A stretch of 64,000 bases of DNA from Reticulitermes lucifugus (taxonomy: Eukaryota; Arthropoda; Insecta; Blattodea; Rhinotermitidae), in NCBI GenBank assembly GCA_026260175.1, contig JAKCWW010000458.1, forward strand, positions 1 to 64,000. Direction: 5' to 3'. The notes below the pieces were generated by a model, which had not been told where the DNA came from, did no database searches, and was given only the letters and a program-made list of their open reading frames with translations. Position numbers and translations under genes: made by a program. Positions 1 through 11,784 of this stretch are shown in pieces (the first letter of the stretch is position 1; each line of letters opens with the position of its first letter).

Positions 1-60
1 TTTTTTAGCCCTCTAAAACTGTAAAAAGGGTGCGCATTAGATTCGAGAATATACGGTATA
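1..60. mobile_element. Terminal inverted repeat of a DNA transposon (edge)
   Basis: Read on the minus strand, this edge gives TACCGTATATTCTCGAAT followed by CTAATGCG. That is close to the ends of the 1-kb element at 14029-15056, which begin CCGTAGTTACCCGAATGCA on one side and CCATATTTACTGCAATGCA on the other. It is probably one end of a related TA-flanked (pogo-like) transposon whose body lies left of the window. Only one end is visible, so the family is inferred. Confidence 0.4.
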
Positions 61-1790
61 TAGAATATCTTTGTGTACAGAAAAATGAGATTGCTAGCCC
101 TCAGTTACGGGTGGGTGGTTCAAAGCTGAGAATCCATCCGTAGACAATAGAACATACGTTCTTCGAATCCTTACTGTCATAAAACTTGCAAAAAGGGTTT
201 CATTCAAGAAAATGTGACAGTAGGGCAGAAGTTCAGTGCTCCAGAAAACTTCAAGGTTTGGATTCCTGCTGTGAGCAACTGATAAAGGAACTGATAGTCA
301 AGCTTGACTGATTCCTAAAATTAATGGTGACAAGCTGACGTACTGATAATTTACCAGAGGGTGTAAGGGCAATCACTGGACACAAGTAAGCTTCGAGCCC
401 AAGGTGCCACAAAGCTTCTGTATGGACCAATGAGAGTTTGACACTCTCATCCAAGTGAGTTCTTTAACAATGATGGGATGTTCCAACAACTTGAAGGAAC
501 CAATCAAAGTCCGAGATTCAGGTGAATATCACAGTCGGTTATTCTCACAAGAATCTTAAAAGTTGTTTTATGATTAACAGACAGAGAGGATAGTTGGTTT
601 CTGAAATATACTAGCAGTCAGACACAACAGGCAAAAGATTTCAAGTAGTTAATAAAAACACAACCTATTAAGCAGTTAGCTGGACTCCATTGGCAAGGAT
701 ACCAGTAATAAAAGTAAATTCAGATGCAACCAACAGAAACTGTACCATAGTCTATGAAAGCACACCATATCCTGAAGAGGACTCGCCTCCCGAGAATGAG
801 ATAGACCGGGGCACAATCCAGACCTAGGCAGTGAGTGTGTAAAAAATATTAATTTTTTTTTGCTACTGAAATTGAAAGGATATGCTCTGAAACCTCACTT
901 TGTACATTTGTGTATTATAAAGAGGAAAGTGCCTGAAATCCCTGTGTGAGCCATGTTAATCATACACTGAAGATTGTCAAAATGTTAATTTGTCTCTGAA
1001 AGATACAGTACATTTGTATGAGCATGTTACTTGTGAACAAGTTTTTGATTGTGTTGGTGCTTCTGTTGCCTGTCTGACAATAGGAATAGGCTGTTGTGAT
1101 AACAGCATAGTGGCAGCAGATTGCAGGTGGTTTAGGTACAGTCAAAACGTAGGTTGACATGGCACTGTGTTTTGAAACAGTTTTCTATTGTAATCAGCCT
1201 GAGGTGGTGGATTGTTCCGATGTGAAGAAACAGTGTTATGTGACCGCTCTGTACAATTCATTGCACAGCTGTAATCCCTTCCATATGTAGCTGGATTAAA
1301 GACAGACAGACATGTATTTCTTGCTTCAGGTGTTCTACCACACTAAGCTGGTCATGTTTCCAAAGCATAGAGATCACTTCCATGGTTGTGATGGCAGTTG
1401 TCACCTATCTGCATGGTGATGGGCAGAATGTTGTATTGGTTTTTGTTAGCTTTCCATATTGTGGAAATCTTACAAAGTAATTTACTTGCACACTTGACTC
1501 CAGCTTAAGACCACACAAACTTTGTGGCAAGCTTGGAGATTTTCGGAATACCAGTATGTATTACTTTGGCTGTGGATGTTCCAACTTAATGTAGATTAAT
1601 TTTCATCTGAGAAAAACACATTTTTTTGCTCTGCTTCTATGTAGCACTGAAACTATTCAAAATATTTCCATTGTTCTCAATATCTGTTATGTGGCACTTG
1701 ACGCATTATATTTTCTGCAGAAGTTTCTGACAGATACTTTGATAAAATATTACATATGAACATTCATTATGCAGCAAAATACATCTAACA
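61..1790. other. No gene seen; probably CDK intron or 5' flank
   Basis: I find no conserved coding exon here on either strand. Short open frames exist but none resembles a known family. The stretch is probably an intron of, or upstream flank to, the CDK gene whose first visible exon begins at 3365. Confidence 0.5.
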
Positions 1791-1794
1791 AAGG

Positions 1795-2110
1795 GGACAG
1801 GATGGCTCAGTCAGTATAGTGACTGGGCCACAGGCTGGATGTCAGGGAATTGTTTGTTTCCTCGCAGAGTTGAGGGATTTGCATCTTTTGCAAACATCCA
1901 GGCCAGCTCTGGGGCTGACATACCCTACTATTTAGTGGGCATCAGGGGCCCTTTCTCCCCTGGGATAAAGCAGCAGGGCATGAAACTCGCCTCTCACCCC
2001 CATCTAGTGTTGAGCGCTCCATATGCCTCATGCTGTGCGCAGGGACAACTTTACCTTCTATACCTTCCATTTAAGAAATGCACTAAGACCACCTGCAGTC
2101 TCCTCTAAAT
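1795..2110 (+). mobile_element. tRNA-derived SINE
   Basis: The copy starts with a tRNA-like head containing an A-box-like segment (GGCTCAGTCAGTATAGTGAC). A body follows with the family signature CCAGCTCTGGGG, then CCTTTCTCCCCTGG and CTCACCCCCATCTAGTG. The same body recurs near 12.6, 24.1, 32.9 and 62.8 kb. The B-box is degraded in this copy. The open frame of about 89 codons it contains is a by-product of the repeat and not a gene. Confidence 0.65.
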
Positions 2111-3364
2111 GAAGAAACTACTGTGCTTTTAGCTTGGCCCAGATTACAGTGATTGTTATAGATAGTGCATGTAGACAAGCCAAGACAAGACCTATTATCT
2201 GAAGCTCAGGGACACAATAAAAGTACTTCTTTAATTTTAGCAGTGATTGTGTGTAATGATAGTTCACATGAAGAGGAATTATATTCTGGTCATTCATTAC
2301 CTTCAGCAGTCAAGGCCTAAACATGAGATGTTGTACGTGGTGTCTAGAAAAGTTCACCATTGTGTTAGAAGGTTGTATTCGTGTAGCCATTATACTTACC
2401 ATAAAAAAAAGTCAACTCAGAAAGTTTCTGTTAGCAGCTTTCCATTACTCATGTTTTGTGCCACAATGGATATCTGTTCAGTGACTTGCTGATTTTGGCG
2501 CCAACGTGCCTCAGCATCTCCAAAGTTACTGTTTCAGCATTTGTCACAATCTGTTGTTGTGAATTTATCAATGTCTCATGATTTTGGAGGCTAGGTAATT
2601 GGGCCTGTTCTCCCCATTTAATGCCCAGGAAATCTGTCACAGAGTGAACCGAGCACTTGAACTCTTAGCCCAGTGCCCAGGAAACTTGACAGTAGGAGCA
2701 TCATGAGTAGTGTTGTGATGAGCTGGTGCTTCATCTTGAGAAATTTTAACTTTGTCTTACTTCAGCACTGGATAGGTGATGTTTTTCGGCACATACAGGT
2801 AAGTGGTAGGTAAGACTTGATCATTTGGCCTCCTTCATGACCAGATTTGAGGCTGTATGTCATTTTATTGTGGAGTTATGAAAAATGGTTTGTGTAGATA
2901 TGCAGGGCAGGTAGTCAGCTTAGGTGAAGCAGATGACTGCAGCTGTTTCAGAGATGCTGATGTATGCATGAGCTGAAATCATTACTTGCCTAGACATGTC
3001 ATGGCACAAAAGGAACATGCATGGAAATCTATTACTAAACTTCTCGAGTTAACCTCCATTTCTGTTGACGCTCTCGTAAGAAAGTGTAGCCTTCTAAAGT
3101 CCCCGAATGACTGACTGAACACACTATAACCAATTCTGTAAAGTGAAAGCAAACATTAGTAACAGTTATGTTAGCAGGCACATTTTATAGTGGTAAGATG
3201 TATGCTCCTTGTGCCCATTATTCTTCCGTTTGTCCTGTGGTCATTCTTTTTCTTTGCGAATTGTGAATAACCCTGAAATTAAGAGTTGTAAATAATATAT
3301 CAGTTACTGTATGCAACCTCTGTTTGGTAGGTAGAGTGATAGATAAATATATTGTTCTTAACAG
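2111..3364. other. No gene seen; presumed CDK intron
   Basis: This non-coding stretch ends in an acceptor (TTCTTAACAG) directly before the first visible CDK exon. The exon that should encode the preceding kinase residues, ending in LGE of the glycine loop, was looked for here and further upstream and was not found. Confidence 0.6.
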
Positions 3365-3515
3365 GGTACATATGCAACTGTGTTCAAAGGGAAGTCACGT
3401 CTCACAGATAATTTAGTAGCTTTAAAAGAAATTCGGTTGGAGCATGAGGAGGGAGCTCCATGCACAGCCATCCGAGAAGTATCCTTGCTAAAGGAACTCA
3501 GGCACGCTAATATTG
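3365..3515 (+). CDS. PCTAIRE CDK, first visible exon (glycine loop, PCTAIRE helix)
   Basis: The exon opens in phase 0 after an AG acceptor and ends one base into a valine codon before GTAAG. It encodes [11 protein letters not shown], the ATP-binding lysine in VALKEI, and [18 protein letters not shown]. The PCTAIRE motif defines the CDK16-18 subfamily and forms the cyclin-binding C-helix. Confidence 0.95.
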
Positions 3516-6500
3516 GTAAGCACATGAAATTGTTAAACTTGTTTTAAGGATGTAAAATAATGGCTAATTAAGAAGCATTTGTTTCAAACTGCAGTTCTGA
3601 TTTCTGTTTTAGTGGTGCTTGGTTAGAGTCTTGGCCAGGAAACTGCATCTCTTGACTGAGGTTTTTAATAGTTTTTGTTCATCCTGCTAGGCAAATTTTT
3701 GACCAGTACCTTGAAATAGTGCACAGTGACTTCTTCTCCAAACTTCTAGACTCATTTTACATAATTGTGTGTGTTTATAAATGTAAATGTTTTAATGAAT
3801 TCTGCAGAGGACAGAATTCTGTTGAAACATTATCACAGTACTTGAATTAATCAGCCTGAAATATTGTTGTGTTTAAATGGTTTCATTCAGTTGTACTTGT
3901 GAATGAAAGGTAAAGTAGTAAATGAAAATTATGTTAAACTTGGCTCTGAATATTTTAAAGTGTATTTTACCATCATCAATCCAGAGTACATTGACTTGGC
4001 AGTGTAGAGTTAGCAGTGGGATGCATACATGTCTACAGTAACAATGTGCTCAAGAAGAGGTCTCTCTGTTGGGTGTACTGCATGCTGACAAAACTGACCA
4101 AGAATTTGAAAGTTAATTTAACAAGTGTGTAGCACCTCTGCGTCCATTTGCTTTTTGTGGATTGAGATGCAAGACATTTTTCAGAAGAAAAATGTTCATG
4201 TATAGGAAATGTGCCTGGGAGGAGGTCTCTGTGCTCTCTTGTATGCTGGCAAAACTGATTACAAATGTGGAACCCAGTTTAACATGTGTGCAGCCTGTTG
4301 TTTTCTGTGCATTCAAGTGCAAGATATTTTGCAGATCCCTGAACATGTTCAAAAAAATATCACACATTTTGAACATGTTCAATATGTGTGATATGCTTTC
4401 TGTGTTTAAGTATTCCCATCACTTAGGGCCTGTCATTCCAAATTTCAGTTGTTTTGGTCCATGTGTTTCTGGATTAATGGGGTTTAATGACGACTATTCT
4501 TTCCTAAAGTGCTAATTAAATATATTCTTATTCACTCATGTTATTTTGCAGTGACATTGCATGACATTGTGCATACTGAGAAGTCCCTTACTCTTGTTTT
4601 TGAATACTTGGAAAAAGATTTAAAGCAATACATGGATGACTGTGGTGCCATCCTCAGTATGAATAATGTTAAGGTATGTTATGCTTTAATGTCGTATATT
4701 GCAGTATGTCTCTTAGGGCTACATAAACGTGTCTGTGCTACAAAGTGTCGTTGAGATCATAAAGTGTCATTACTCTGAGTAGCTCTAATCATCACCAATG
4801 ACACCATGCACTGCTCATTTAATGTTCCTTTACTTTGGCCTTTCTGCAATTAATGTTCTGTGTCTGATCCCAGCAAAATACTTGAAGTGTTAAGTTTTCT
4901 TATTTAATGTTTCTTTAGTGCTTACATCTCTTCTTTGTGGAGGAATATTAAATTGATAGTCAAATGTAAGATCAATAGTATTGGGGGGTAGTATTGACAA
5001 GAAACATATTTTATGACTGAACTTTGCACGTGTGTGTGTGTGCATGCTCGTGGACTCACGCATGCATGTGCATGCATAAATAAATTAATGACCAAACTGG
5101 CATTACTGCACTGGAAGGTATCGTTCATTGTGTTCCACTTACAGTTGTTCCTGTTCCAACTCCTGCGTGGCCTTGCCTATTGCCATCGGCGTAGAATACT
5201 GCACAGAGATTTAAAACCTCAAAACTTACTGATTAATGATAGAGGTGAATTAAAGGTTAGTGATTTTTTTTTATAAATATAAAGTAAGTTGCAATAACAT
5301 AATTGGTATTATATAATAGTTACCCACTATCACCATTCTTTTGTTCACACTGTCACCTTCGTGGAAGGTGACATTTGTATCTTTTGTACTTGATAATTTT
5401 CATTATTGTATGATGTCAAGTTTTTTAATGTTTTTCTGTAGATAAGTCTCTATATATATATATAAGAGTTTGTATTCTTTTACAAAACTTTAACTTGTTC
5501 AGCTTGCAGACTTTGGTTTGGCCAGGGCTAAGTCAGTTCCCACTAAAACATACTCAAATGAAGTTGTAACACTTTGGTATCGGCCACCTGATGTTCTTCT
5601 TGGATCTACAGAATATTCAACACAAATTGACATGTGGTAAGTATTACTGTGAACAGTACCGTGTGGAATGGAATGTGCAGAAAACCTGTTTATTCATACA
5701 TAATTTCACTCTTTTTCTGTCAAGTTTTTAGAGGAAGGGGGATATTAACAGAACTTGTTGCATCGTGTGAGAATACAGCATTACAATTATAATTATGCAT
5801 GCCTAGTAATACTGACATGAAAACAAATTATTTGTTGTCAGGGGTGTTGGTTGCATATTTTATGAAATGGCCTGTGGACGTCCATTATTCCCTGGTTCAA
5901 CAGTTGAGGACGAGTTGCGGCTGATCTTCCGAGCACTAGGCTCACCACCTGCAGAGGCATGGGGTGGTTTAGCAGCACCATATGCATCACCACAATGCTC
6001 ACCAGATCCACTGTTGACAAGGGCTCCCCGCCTCGATACTGATGCCCTTGAGTTGCTATCAAAGTTCCTTTGTGTAAGTTCTTAGTGTACTGAAAATCAT
6101 GGTCACACATCACTTCATATAATGTTGGTCTTGGAGCACATGACAGTAGATCAGTTATAATTAAAACTAATGGGCATCATTGGAGTTGCTAGTAGTAGTC
6201 AGTATGGGCCCTGCATTTCCTGCATAGAATTACAGTGTATATTAATGATTGAATGAAAAAAGAAGAAAGTATGACAGTGCAAATAGAGTCCATTTTTGCT
6301 ACATTTGGTACCTGTTGCCTTTGTTCAGTGTTTTAAATGTTGATAAGAACTTAGCATCGCTACGTTTATGGCATTTTGTATTATCGTTTCGAAAGAGAAC
6401 GTTTCAGGAACTGGTCTGTATCCGTCCTCAGTTACCTGCTTGTTTGTGTCAACAGCAGGAAAGAGTTATCCTTAATCACGGGTCCACTGAGTATGTTGTT

Positions 6501-7918
6501 TTATGAACTCCTGTTTTTATTATTAATTCTCATTTCTTGCTCAGTGTGTGCTTGAAGTTTGGCATTTGTAGCTGAATGTAGTTTATGAATATGTAAAGTT
6601 CGTATTTTTATTTATGTACTTAGCGTGACTGTTACTGAAATATGTAAAGTCTTAGATCTCATCAGTCTGTACTCTATAGTTAAGTACTATGTCTTTTGGT
6701 GTATGAAGCGTCATTTTGTTACTCATAAGTGGCTCTAAAAATCAGAGAATGTCTTATACATGAGTGATTTTTTTTACCTTTCTTTTTACTGAACCATTGT
6801 GCTTCTTATACACCAGGAAGTATAGTATATTGAATAAATCCCTTCCTTGTTTGGTGTAAGTCATTAATCTTTGTATTACATTAAACATATTGGTATTTAT
6901 GTGTGCTGTGTCTTCTCACTATGTCATGTATTGGTTTTCAGTATGAAGCCAAAAAGCGTGCATCTGCAGCAGATGCAATGAAACATCCATATTTCAGTTC
7001 TCTTGGGCCTGGTGTTCATAAACTTCCTGATGGTAAGAAATGACAGTATACACATGCCACATTTTCTCAGATATCCTGTGCATCTGAATAAGCTGTGCTT
7101 CCCAGTTTTCGGCAAATAAAGAATACCAAAAAGTTCATGTGAATGCATTGTTAAATGTAAGTGTACATAATACATAGCATCTTTCAGTTCATATGTGATG
7201 CCTTGGTATACTTCTGCTACTGCCTTGTCTTTCCTAAATCTGACTTCTGGGAGATATTTATTTGCTAATACACAAATTGTTTCTCAGAAAAAAGAACAGC
7301 AACAGTAGCAATCAATCCCTAGTTGATATACACTTTCCACATATTCACAAAGGTTGGCTTTTGTTTCAGAAATGAGCATATTTTTTACTAGCAGTGGCAT
7401 TTCCAGTTTATTCTGCTGCTTTCATTACTTGTACTCCCTATGAAAGAGTGTAATGTGTGACTTTGTTACTCATGTACATATTAACATCCATTCCTGTACT
7501 GCAGACAGTGGGTCTGCATATTGTACATGGAAGGAGGAGGAGGAGGAAGTTGTGAAAATTAAGGTGGCATTGAAATGAGTGTTGCTGTCTTTGTAACAGC
7601 CAGGCCACGCACATGTGCCAACCCTATCAACAACTGCACACCATCCTCAGCCTCGTCACAAATAAGCTGCAAACCCTAATTTTGGGTTGCACTTTTTAAA
7701 AAGAATATATGCAGTTTATTTTAGAAGATATAATTGGAAGGGAATAAAAGTAGAGTAGGGTAATCCAGTGGCACTGACTCTGACTTTTTTCAGTAATGTC
7801 CATCTTCACAATTCCTGGAATTCAGCTGAGCAAAGATCCTGGTTACCGATCATCCAACTTTCCAAAGTCTGGAGTGAATTTGCTTTCACTTTCACGACGC
7901 CAAAGCATGCTGTTATGA
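3365..7918 (+). CDS. PCTAIRE-type cyclin-dependent kinase (CDK16/17/18), 3' part
   Basis: This is a Ser/Thr protein kinase of the CDK16/17/18 group, whose members are cytoplasmic and membrane-associated CDKs activated by cyclin Y-type partners. Exons are 3365-3515, 4552-4673, 5145-5255, 5503-5636, 5842-6073, 6942-7032 and 7794-7918. They total 966 nt (321 residues plus stop) with consistent phases. Diagnostic residues in the visible protein are the end of the glycine loop (GTYATV, 1-6), ATP-anchoring Lys21 (VALKEI), the family motif PCTAIRE at 32-38, HRDLKPQN with catalytic Asp113, DFG at 131-133, and the activation-segment YRPPDV. The C-terminus ends in SRRQSMLL. Vertebrate CDK16 to CDK18 are roughly 450-520 residues, so the N-terminal regulatory extension and the first part of the kinase lobe, including the first residues of the glycine loop, lie upstream of the window. 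I cannot assign CDK16, 17 or 18 individually, since insects usually carry one co-orthologue. All key catalytic residues are intact, so the gene looks functional. Confidence 0.95.
4046..4360. repeat. Diverged tandem duplication (about 161 bp) in CDK intron
   Basis: Two consecutive segments share the same order of blocks: GAGGTCTCT, then GTATGCTGGCAAAACTGA or its counterpart, then TTTAACA.GTGTG and TGCAAGA.ATTTT.CAGA. The AAAACTGA anchors lie at 4090 and 4251, giving a period of about 161 bp. This explains the overlapping short open frames in this intron. Confidence 0.7.
4340..4394. repeat. Nested inverted and direct repeat in CDK intron
   Basis: The segment contains two direct copies of GAACATGTTCAA, itself built on the palindrome GAACATGTTC. 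Interleaved with them are ATATCACACA and its inverted partner TGTGTGATAT, so the RNA could form a strong hairpin. Confidence 0.6.
4552..4673 (+). CDS. PCTAIRE CDK exon (hinge region)
   Basis: The exon lies between a TTTTGCAG acceptor and a GTATGT donor. It completes the split valine codon and continues [19 protein letters not shown], followed by [12 protein letters not shown]. This is the kinase hinge and alphaD region and is near-identical in type to animal CDK16/17. It ends in phase 0 after NNVK. Confidence 0.95.
5145..5255 (+). CDS. PCTAIRE CDK exon (catalytic loop)
   Basis: The 37-codon exon is in phase 0 at both ends and lies between TTACAG and GTTAGT. It encodes [16 protein letters not shown] and then [14 protein letters not shown], the kinase catalytic loop with the catalytic Asp in HRD. 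Confidence 0.95.
5503..5636 (+). CDS. PCTAIRE CDK exon (DFG and activation segment)
   Basis: The exon starts with [11 protein letters not shown], carrying the metal-binding DFG. It continues through the activation segment [20 protein letters not shown] and ends inside the tryptophan codon of DMW before GTAAGT. A short TA microsatellite lies just upstream, at about 5448-5464. Confidence 0.95.
5842..6073 (+). CDS. PCTAIRE CDK exon (C-lobe)
   Basis: The exon completes the DMWG tryptophan and encodes [35 protein letters not shown] and, near its end, [16 protein letters not shown]. The segment after AEAW ([12 protein letters not shown]) is shorter and more divergent than in vertebrate paralogues. 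The exon ends in phase 0 before GTAAGT. Confidence 0.93.
6942..7032 (+). CDS. PCTAIRE CDK exon (end of kinase domain)
   Basis: The exon encodes [18 protein letters not shown] and then [12 protein letters not shown], the last helix of the kinase domain. It ends one base into a codon before GTAAG. The phase fits the terminal exon at 7794, and also a possible alternative exon at 7505. Confidence 0.93.
7505..7578 (+). CDS. Possible alternative terminal exon of the CDK gene
   Basis: An acceptor (TGTACTGCAG) is followed by an in-phase frame. It would give the kinase a short tail, [20 protein letters not shown] and four more residues, then a stop. The tail has no resemblance to CDK16-18 C-termini, whereas the exon at 7794 does. 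I list it as a possible splice alternative only. Confidence 0.15.
7794..7918 (+). CDS. PCTAIRE CDK terminal coding exon
   Basis: After a polypyrimidine acceptor (GACTTTTTTCAG) the frame completes a valine codon and reads [20 protein letters not shown]. It ends [10 protein letters not shown] and a TGA stop at 7916-7918. SIF, IQL.KDPGYRS and the closing RRQSM tail are typical of CDK16-18 C-termini, so this is the principal last exon. Confidence 0.9.
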
Positions 7919-8166
7919 AGTATGGAGTGGCCGAGCATTCAGCTCATCTCCTTAGAGGTAGCCATGGCTCGGTGAGGCACTTCAAGTTTCCACTCTGTAC
8001 AGCCTCAGTTCTGATTCCGCCCGCCAGCCAGTTTTCAAAGTATGCTGTGAAGTGTGGAGTGCTATACAGAAGAACCTAGCTGCATACAAGCCCTTCAGTA
8101 AGATCTTCACGCTGTATAGTGTAGAAGAGTGATGCCAACTTGAACATACTATTACTGGCTTCCTAG

Positions 8167-8191
8167 AATAAAAGCACTGTTACTCAATAAA
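8167..8191 (+). terminator. Polyadenylation signals of the CDK gene
   Basis: Two AATAAA hexamers lie at 8167-8172 and 8186-8191, about 250-270 bases after the CDK stop. A GT-rich stretch (AGTGTGTTTTTGACAATGTG) follows immediately, as expected of a downstream cleavage element. A longer alternative 3' UTR cannot be excluded. Confidence 0.6.
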
Positions 8192-8914
8192 GTGTGTTTT
8201 TGACAATGTGTCACTAGAAGTTTCTGTTTTAAGTGAAGGTTCATTTTTCACTGAACTGTAATATTCCATGTTATGTTACTGTTCATTATTTACATTAGAT
8301 TTGTGATCTCTATGTTGACTGATGTTGACGTCTAGTCAGTAGACGAACTGGTAGCTTGCTAAATTAAGCAGAAGGTGGATGGCAGACTGGTAGTGGAACA
8401 AGACAACTGATAATAGTGAAGATTATGTGGAAACAAAACTTACAGAATAATGAATTAGGGCTGTGCATTTTTTTAATATATATGAAAAACTGAACTGTGA
8501 TCCATCAAGTAGGTTCTTGACATTGTAAAGGGAACTGGTCTGATGGCAGTTGGAGCCAAATTGTAAGTCAACTTTTTGTGATATAAAAGATGTATCCTAC
8601 AGATGATCGAAATTTGGAATTATACCTGTCCAGTCTGTAATAGCTTAAAGAAACAGCTTCGGAGACTTTTACTTTCTGTATTAAAACATTTTACTAGAAA
8701 CAAGTCTTTCTGTCAAATCTGAAAGGGCACCAGCATGCGTGTGCATTCCAATGCAGTTTGAAATTGTGCTGTGTTAATGTGTTGTAACGTTGATGCTAGA
8801 ACATTATAGGTTTCTATACACTGCAAAACATACTTTTCAAAGGGTTGAAAACCCACAATGAAGTACAGCACAAATCATGAGGTTCACTTTGATTTCAAAA
8901 GGTACGATAACTGT

Positions 8915-9060
8915 TAATATCTATATGGGCCATATGTTCTTATAGCTGTCACCAAGTTTCTATATGGGCCATATGTTATGGCTGTCACCAAGTTTCTATA
9001 TGAGTCATGTTCTTATGGCTGTCACCAAGTTTCTGTATGAGTCATGTTCTTTTGGCTGAG
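8915..9060 (+). repeat. Minisatellite, four units of 36-39 bp
   Basis: Units built on TCTATATGGGCCATATGTT and AGCTGTCACCAAGTT begin at about 8920, 8959, 8995 and 9032. Successive units drift from GGGCCATAT to GAGTCATGTT, so the array is degenerate. Confidence 0.8.
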
Positions 9061-11469
9061 TTACCAGGTTACTGTTGTGTGTGATGTTAATTTGGTAGTC
9101 CTTGTTCTGTAAACAAGAAAAACTGATTGAATTCACTTAAGATCATGACTCAGTTTTCATTCTCAGATTTTGTAATTTATCTTTATACGCAACACATTCT
9201 GAATTCTGTGATGAGTATGAAACGCCAGGGTAACTGTGGGATGCTAAGAATGGAAGTTCCTTAGAATGAAATTCATTTGCCCAAATTTTTGGACCGTTTT
9301 ATCTGAGNACTGTTATGCCTGATACTTTAATTTCACACATACTGTAGATTTTGTTGTTGGAAGTTTTTATAGATAGGACTGTAAGACAGGTTTCACTGTG
9401 TTACTACATACATTTATTTTACTTTCTGTAACTTACAAGGTAACATATGCACACCGGAACTTGAGTGAAATGAAAATATCAATTCACGGAATGAGAGTGG
9501 GTGCTATTACCTTCATGTTTGAACATCCATCTATCCTTCCCAGAATGTCCAGTTTGTTTTTGTCCTTAATTGCACCTCCTAACAACATTTTGAAAATAAT
9601 GTAATGTCCATTATCTTCTAAAATTATATGCGGATAATTATACGAGTATTACATAATTGATACATTTGTATTGTTCTACCAAATAAGACGTCTTTTAATG
9701 TCACTTTTGTTGCAGTCACGTTGAAGAAGGTTTGGTAGCTATTAAGAGCTACAGAGATAAAAGCTCCATCCATATTAATTGCTTGTCACTGTAAATAACT
9801 GTGCCTGTCATAGTACCAAAATATTATTTTGGGTAAAGAGGAATCATTTCAAATATCAGGATCTATTTAACGACACCTGCAAAGCACTGGCTGACCAAAT
9901 GTCTTGCTTCATGTTGGTTATTTATATAGTTTTTTCTTCTTTATCATTTTCTTGAAATGGATATATTCAAGAAAAATTACGTTTTTTATGGCTGTTCCCA
10001 AGGCCACTTTGTCAGTGATTCTCTTCTCTTATTATTGTGAGACTACTGGACAAATTGTTGTAATTTATTTTCTCTCTCAATGTCATTCTGATCATGAGCT
10101 GTGCGGGATTACATTTAACTGCATGTTCCCAAACCCTGTAAATATGGTGTGTCCATGTTTGCCCTAAATTATTAAATACTTGTATAAGTTTTAGGAGGGT
10201 TGCACACTAGAGGTTAAGGTGTTGGATGTTCAAAGTACATCACCATCAGAGAGTAACTACAGTATTATGTGAAGAACTGACATTTCATATGAGGCATTCC
10301 AAGTGTACATCCTCTTGTCACATAAAATTAAATGAATGGGTATGTAACACGTAATAAACTGTTACAAAAAAAACCTGTTCTGCATAAATGAGGCTCTGAC
10401 ATAAGTGATAGCAGTTTAATCATTGGAGAAAATGCTACTGCCAAAATTGATATTAATTTTAAGTTGTGGTTGTACTTGTGTAATGTGTTGACAGTGATGA
10501 ATAATCAGAGTTGATTCGATTATTGAAAGCCCACGGCTGAAGTAACTGCTTTTAACTTGTATCTTGGTTGTTGATGGAACAAGGCTTCTGTTGTGTCCAT
10601 GAAATTTTGAAATGATTAACAGCAGTCATATCAGCAATAAGACTATAATTTTGAATCTTAATATTCTGGATTTTCAGTGTGTTGCATCACTATTACAAAA
10701 CAAGTGAATACATGTATTAGGCAACAAATGTGCATTATTATTTTACATTATATGTTGATGTGAGGAGAAAATATAATGTAAAATATTTCCTAATAAGTGT
10801 ATTTAGTTGGTTTGTAATTATTTTGAAGTTCGCTATTTTTAGTGCCATTATGAATGGGGGGGGGGGTTGAAGGGGAGGGTTAGAAGCGCTAGGTTGCTTT
10901 GCCGATGTCAAGCTACATAGTTCCATAAGTTACCACCAGAGCATGCTGTAGTCACGTCGGCTACAGTAAAGAACGAAGGCGCTGCATTTGGCGGTGTACT
11001 TTTCCGTCTCTACCACAATCTTGTGAAAGGTATTTTGGCAAAGATGGTCAGCCATTTGGTGAGGCGGTTAGGTGTGTTAGCCGTTGTAGGGAGAAAATAC
11101 TAGGTTTCCAGTCCTATTGTTGCGTAAAATAACATCAACATGTCTGAGAAGGCTGAGGACGTACAGTTGTAAAGGTAAGATGAAATGACATTTGTTATGA
11201 TAACCTTTAGGAATAGAGTAGAATTGAACATATTTACATTCCGCAGAGCTGTCTTTGGCTAAGCGGAAGGATGTAGAACGGGATTCAGGTTGTGGGATAA
11301 GCGACACAGTCATATTGCGGAGAGAGAGAGTAAGAGTACATTGCACTCCACAGTGGTTAGGGTTTGAGGTTTCATATCTTTCGTACAAAGTGCTGGAGGT
11401 TAGCACGTAATTTCGCGTGATTGACACATTTCTTTAGAACTACTTGCAAGATATGTGTAAAAACACAGT
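9061..11469. other. Intergenic, no gene seen
   Basis: There is no recognisable coding exon or structured RNA. The stretch includes the ambiguous base near 9308 and a G-run near 10857-10867. A 116-codon minus-strand frame at 11077-11427 resembles nothing I know. Confidence 0.5.
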
Positions 11470-11705
11470 TTAACCTTTTAAAGACGTAGCTTAAACTGTT
11501 TTAGTTAAAACACCCAGATCGTACCGCGCAGTAAACACTTTTCATCTCGGTTATAAAAACCCATCAGTTATGTTATATAGGGCAAAAGTCGCTGTTTGTT
11601 CTGAGGTAAATACAAAACACATAAATATAGTGTGTGCGGAATGTACAGTGTTTGAATGTTAAACCTGTCAGTGCATCAAGTAACCAGTAGACTTTAAAAG
11701 GTTAA
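11470..11705. mobile_element. TTAA-flanked MITE (piggyBac-type), copy 1
   Basis: The element starts TTAACCTTTTAAAGACG and ends in the inverse, GACTTTAAAAGGTTAA. TTAA therefore stands at both borders and the inverted termini begin CC, as in piggyBac-mobilised elements. It has no coding capacity. A second copy in opposite orientation lies at 39806-40038 and shares the internal blocks CAGTAAACACT, GGGCAAA.GTC.CTGTTTGTTC and ACACATAAATA. Confidence 0.7.
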
Positions 11706-11784
11706 GCTTCGAGTTTTCCATTCATTGACAGTGGACTTTCACTTCTAGGCACATTCACATAGTAGCGAAAGGCACCTTTTAGAT

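Noticed and set aside
5013-5144. Open frame running into the CDK catalytic-loop exon from upstream
   Set aside because: This is intron read-through: the frame before 5145 encodes a low-complexity Cys/His stretch from a TG-repeat tract and is separated from the exon by a clear AG acceptor.
11077-11427. 116-codon minus-strand open frame
   Set aside because: No similarity to a known family, no splice-consistent neighbours, and length compatible with chance.
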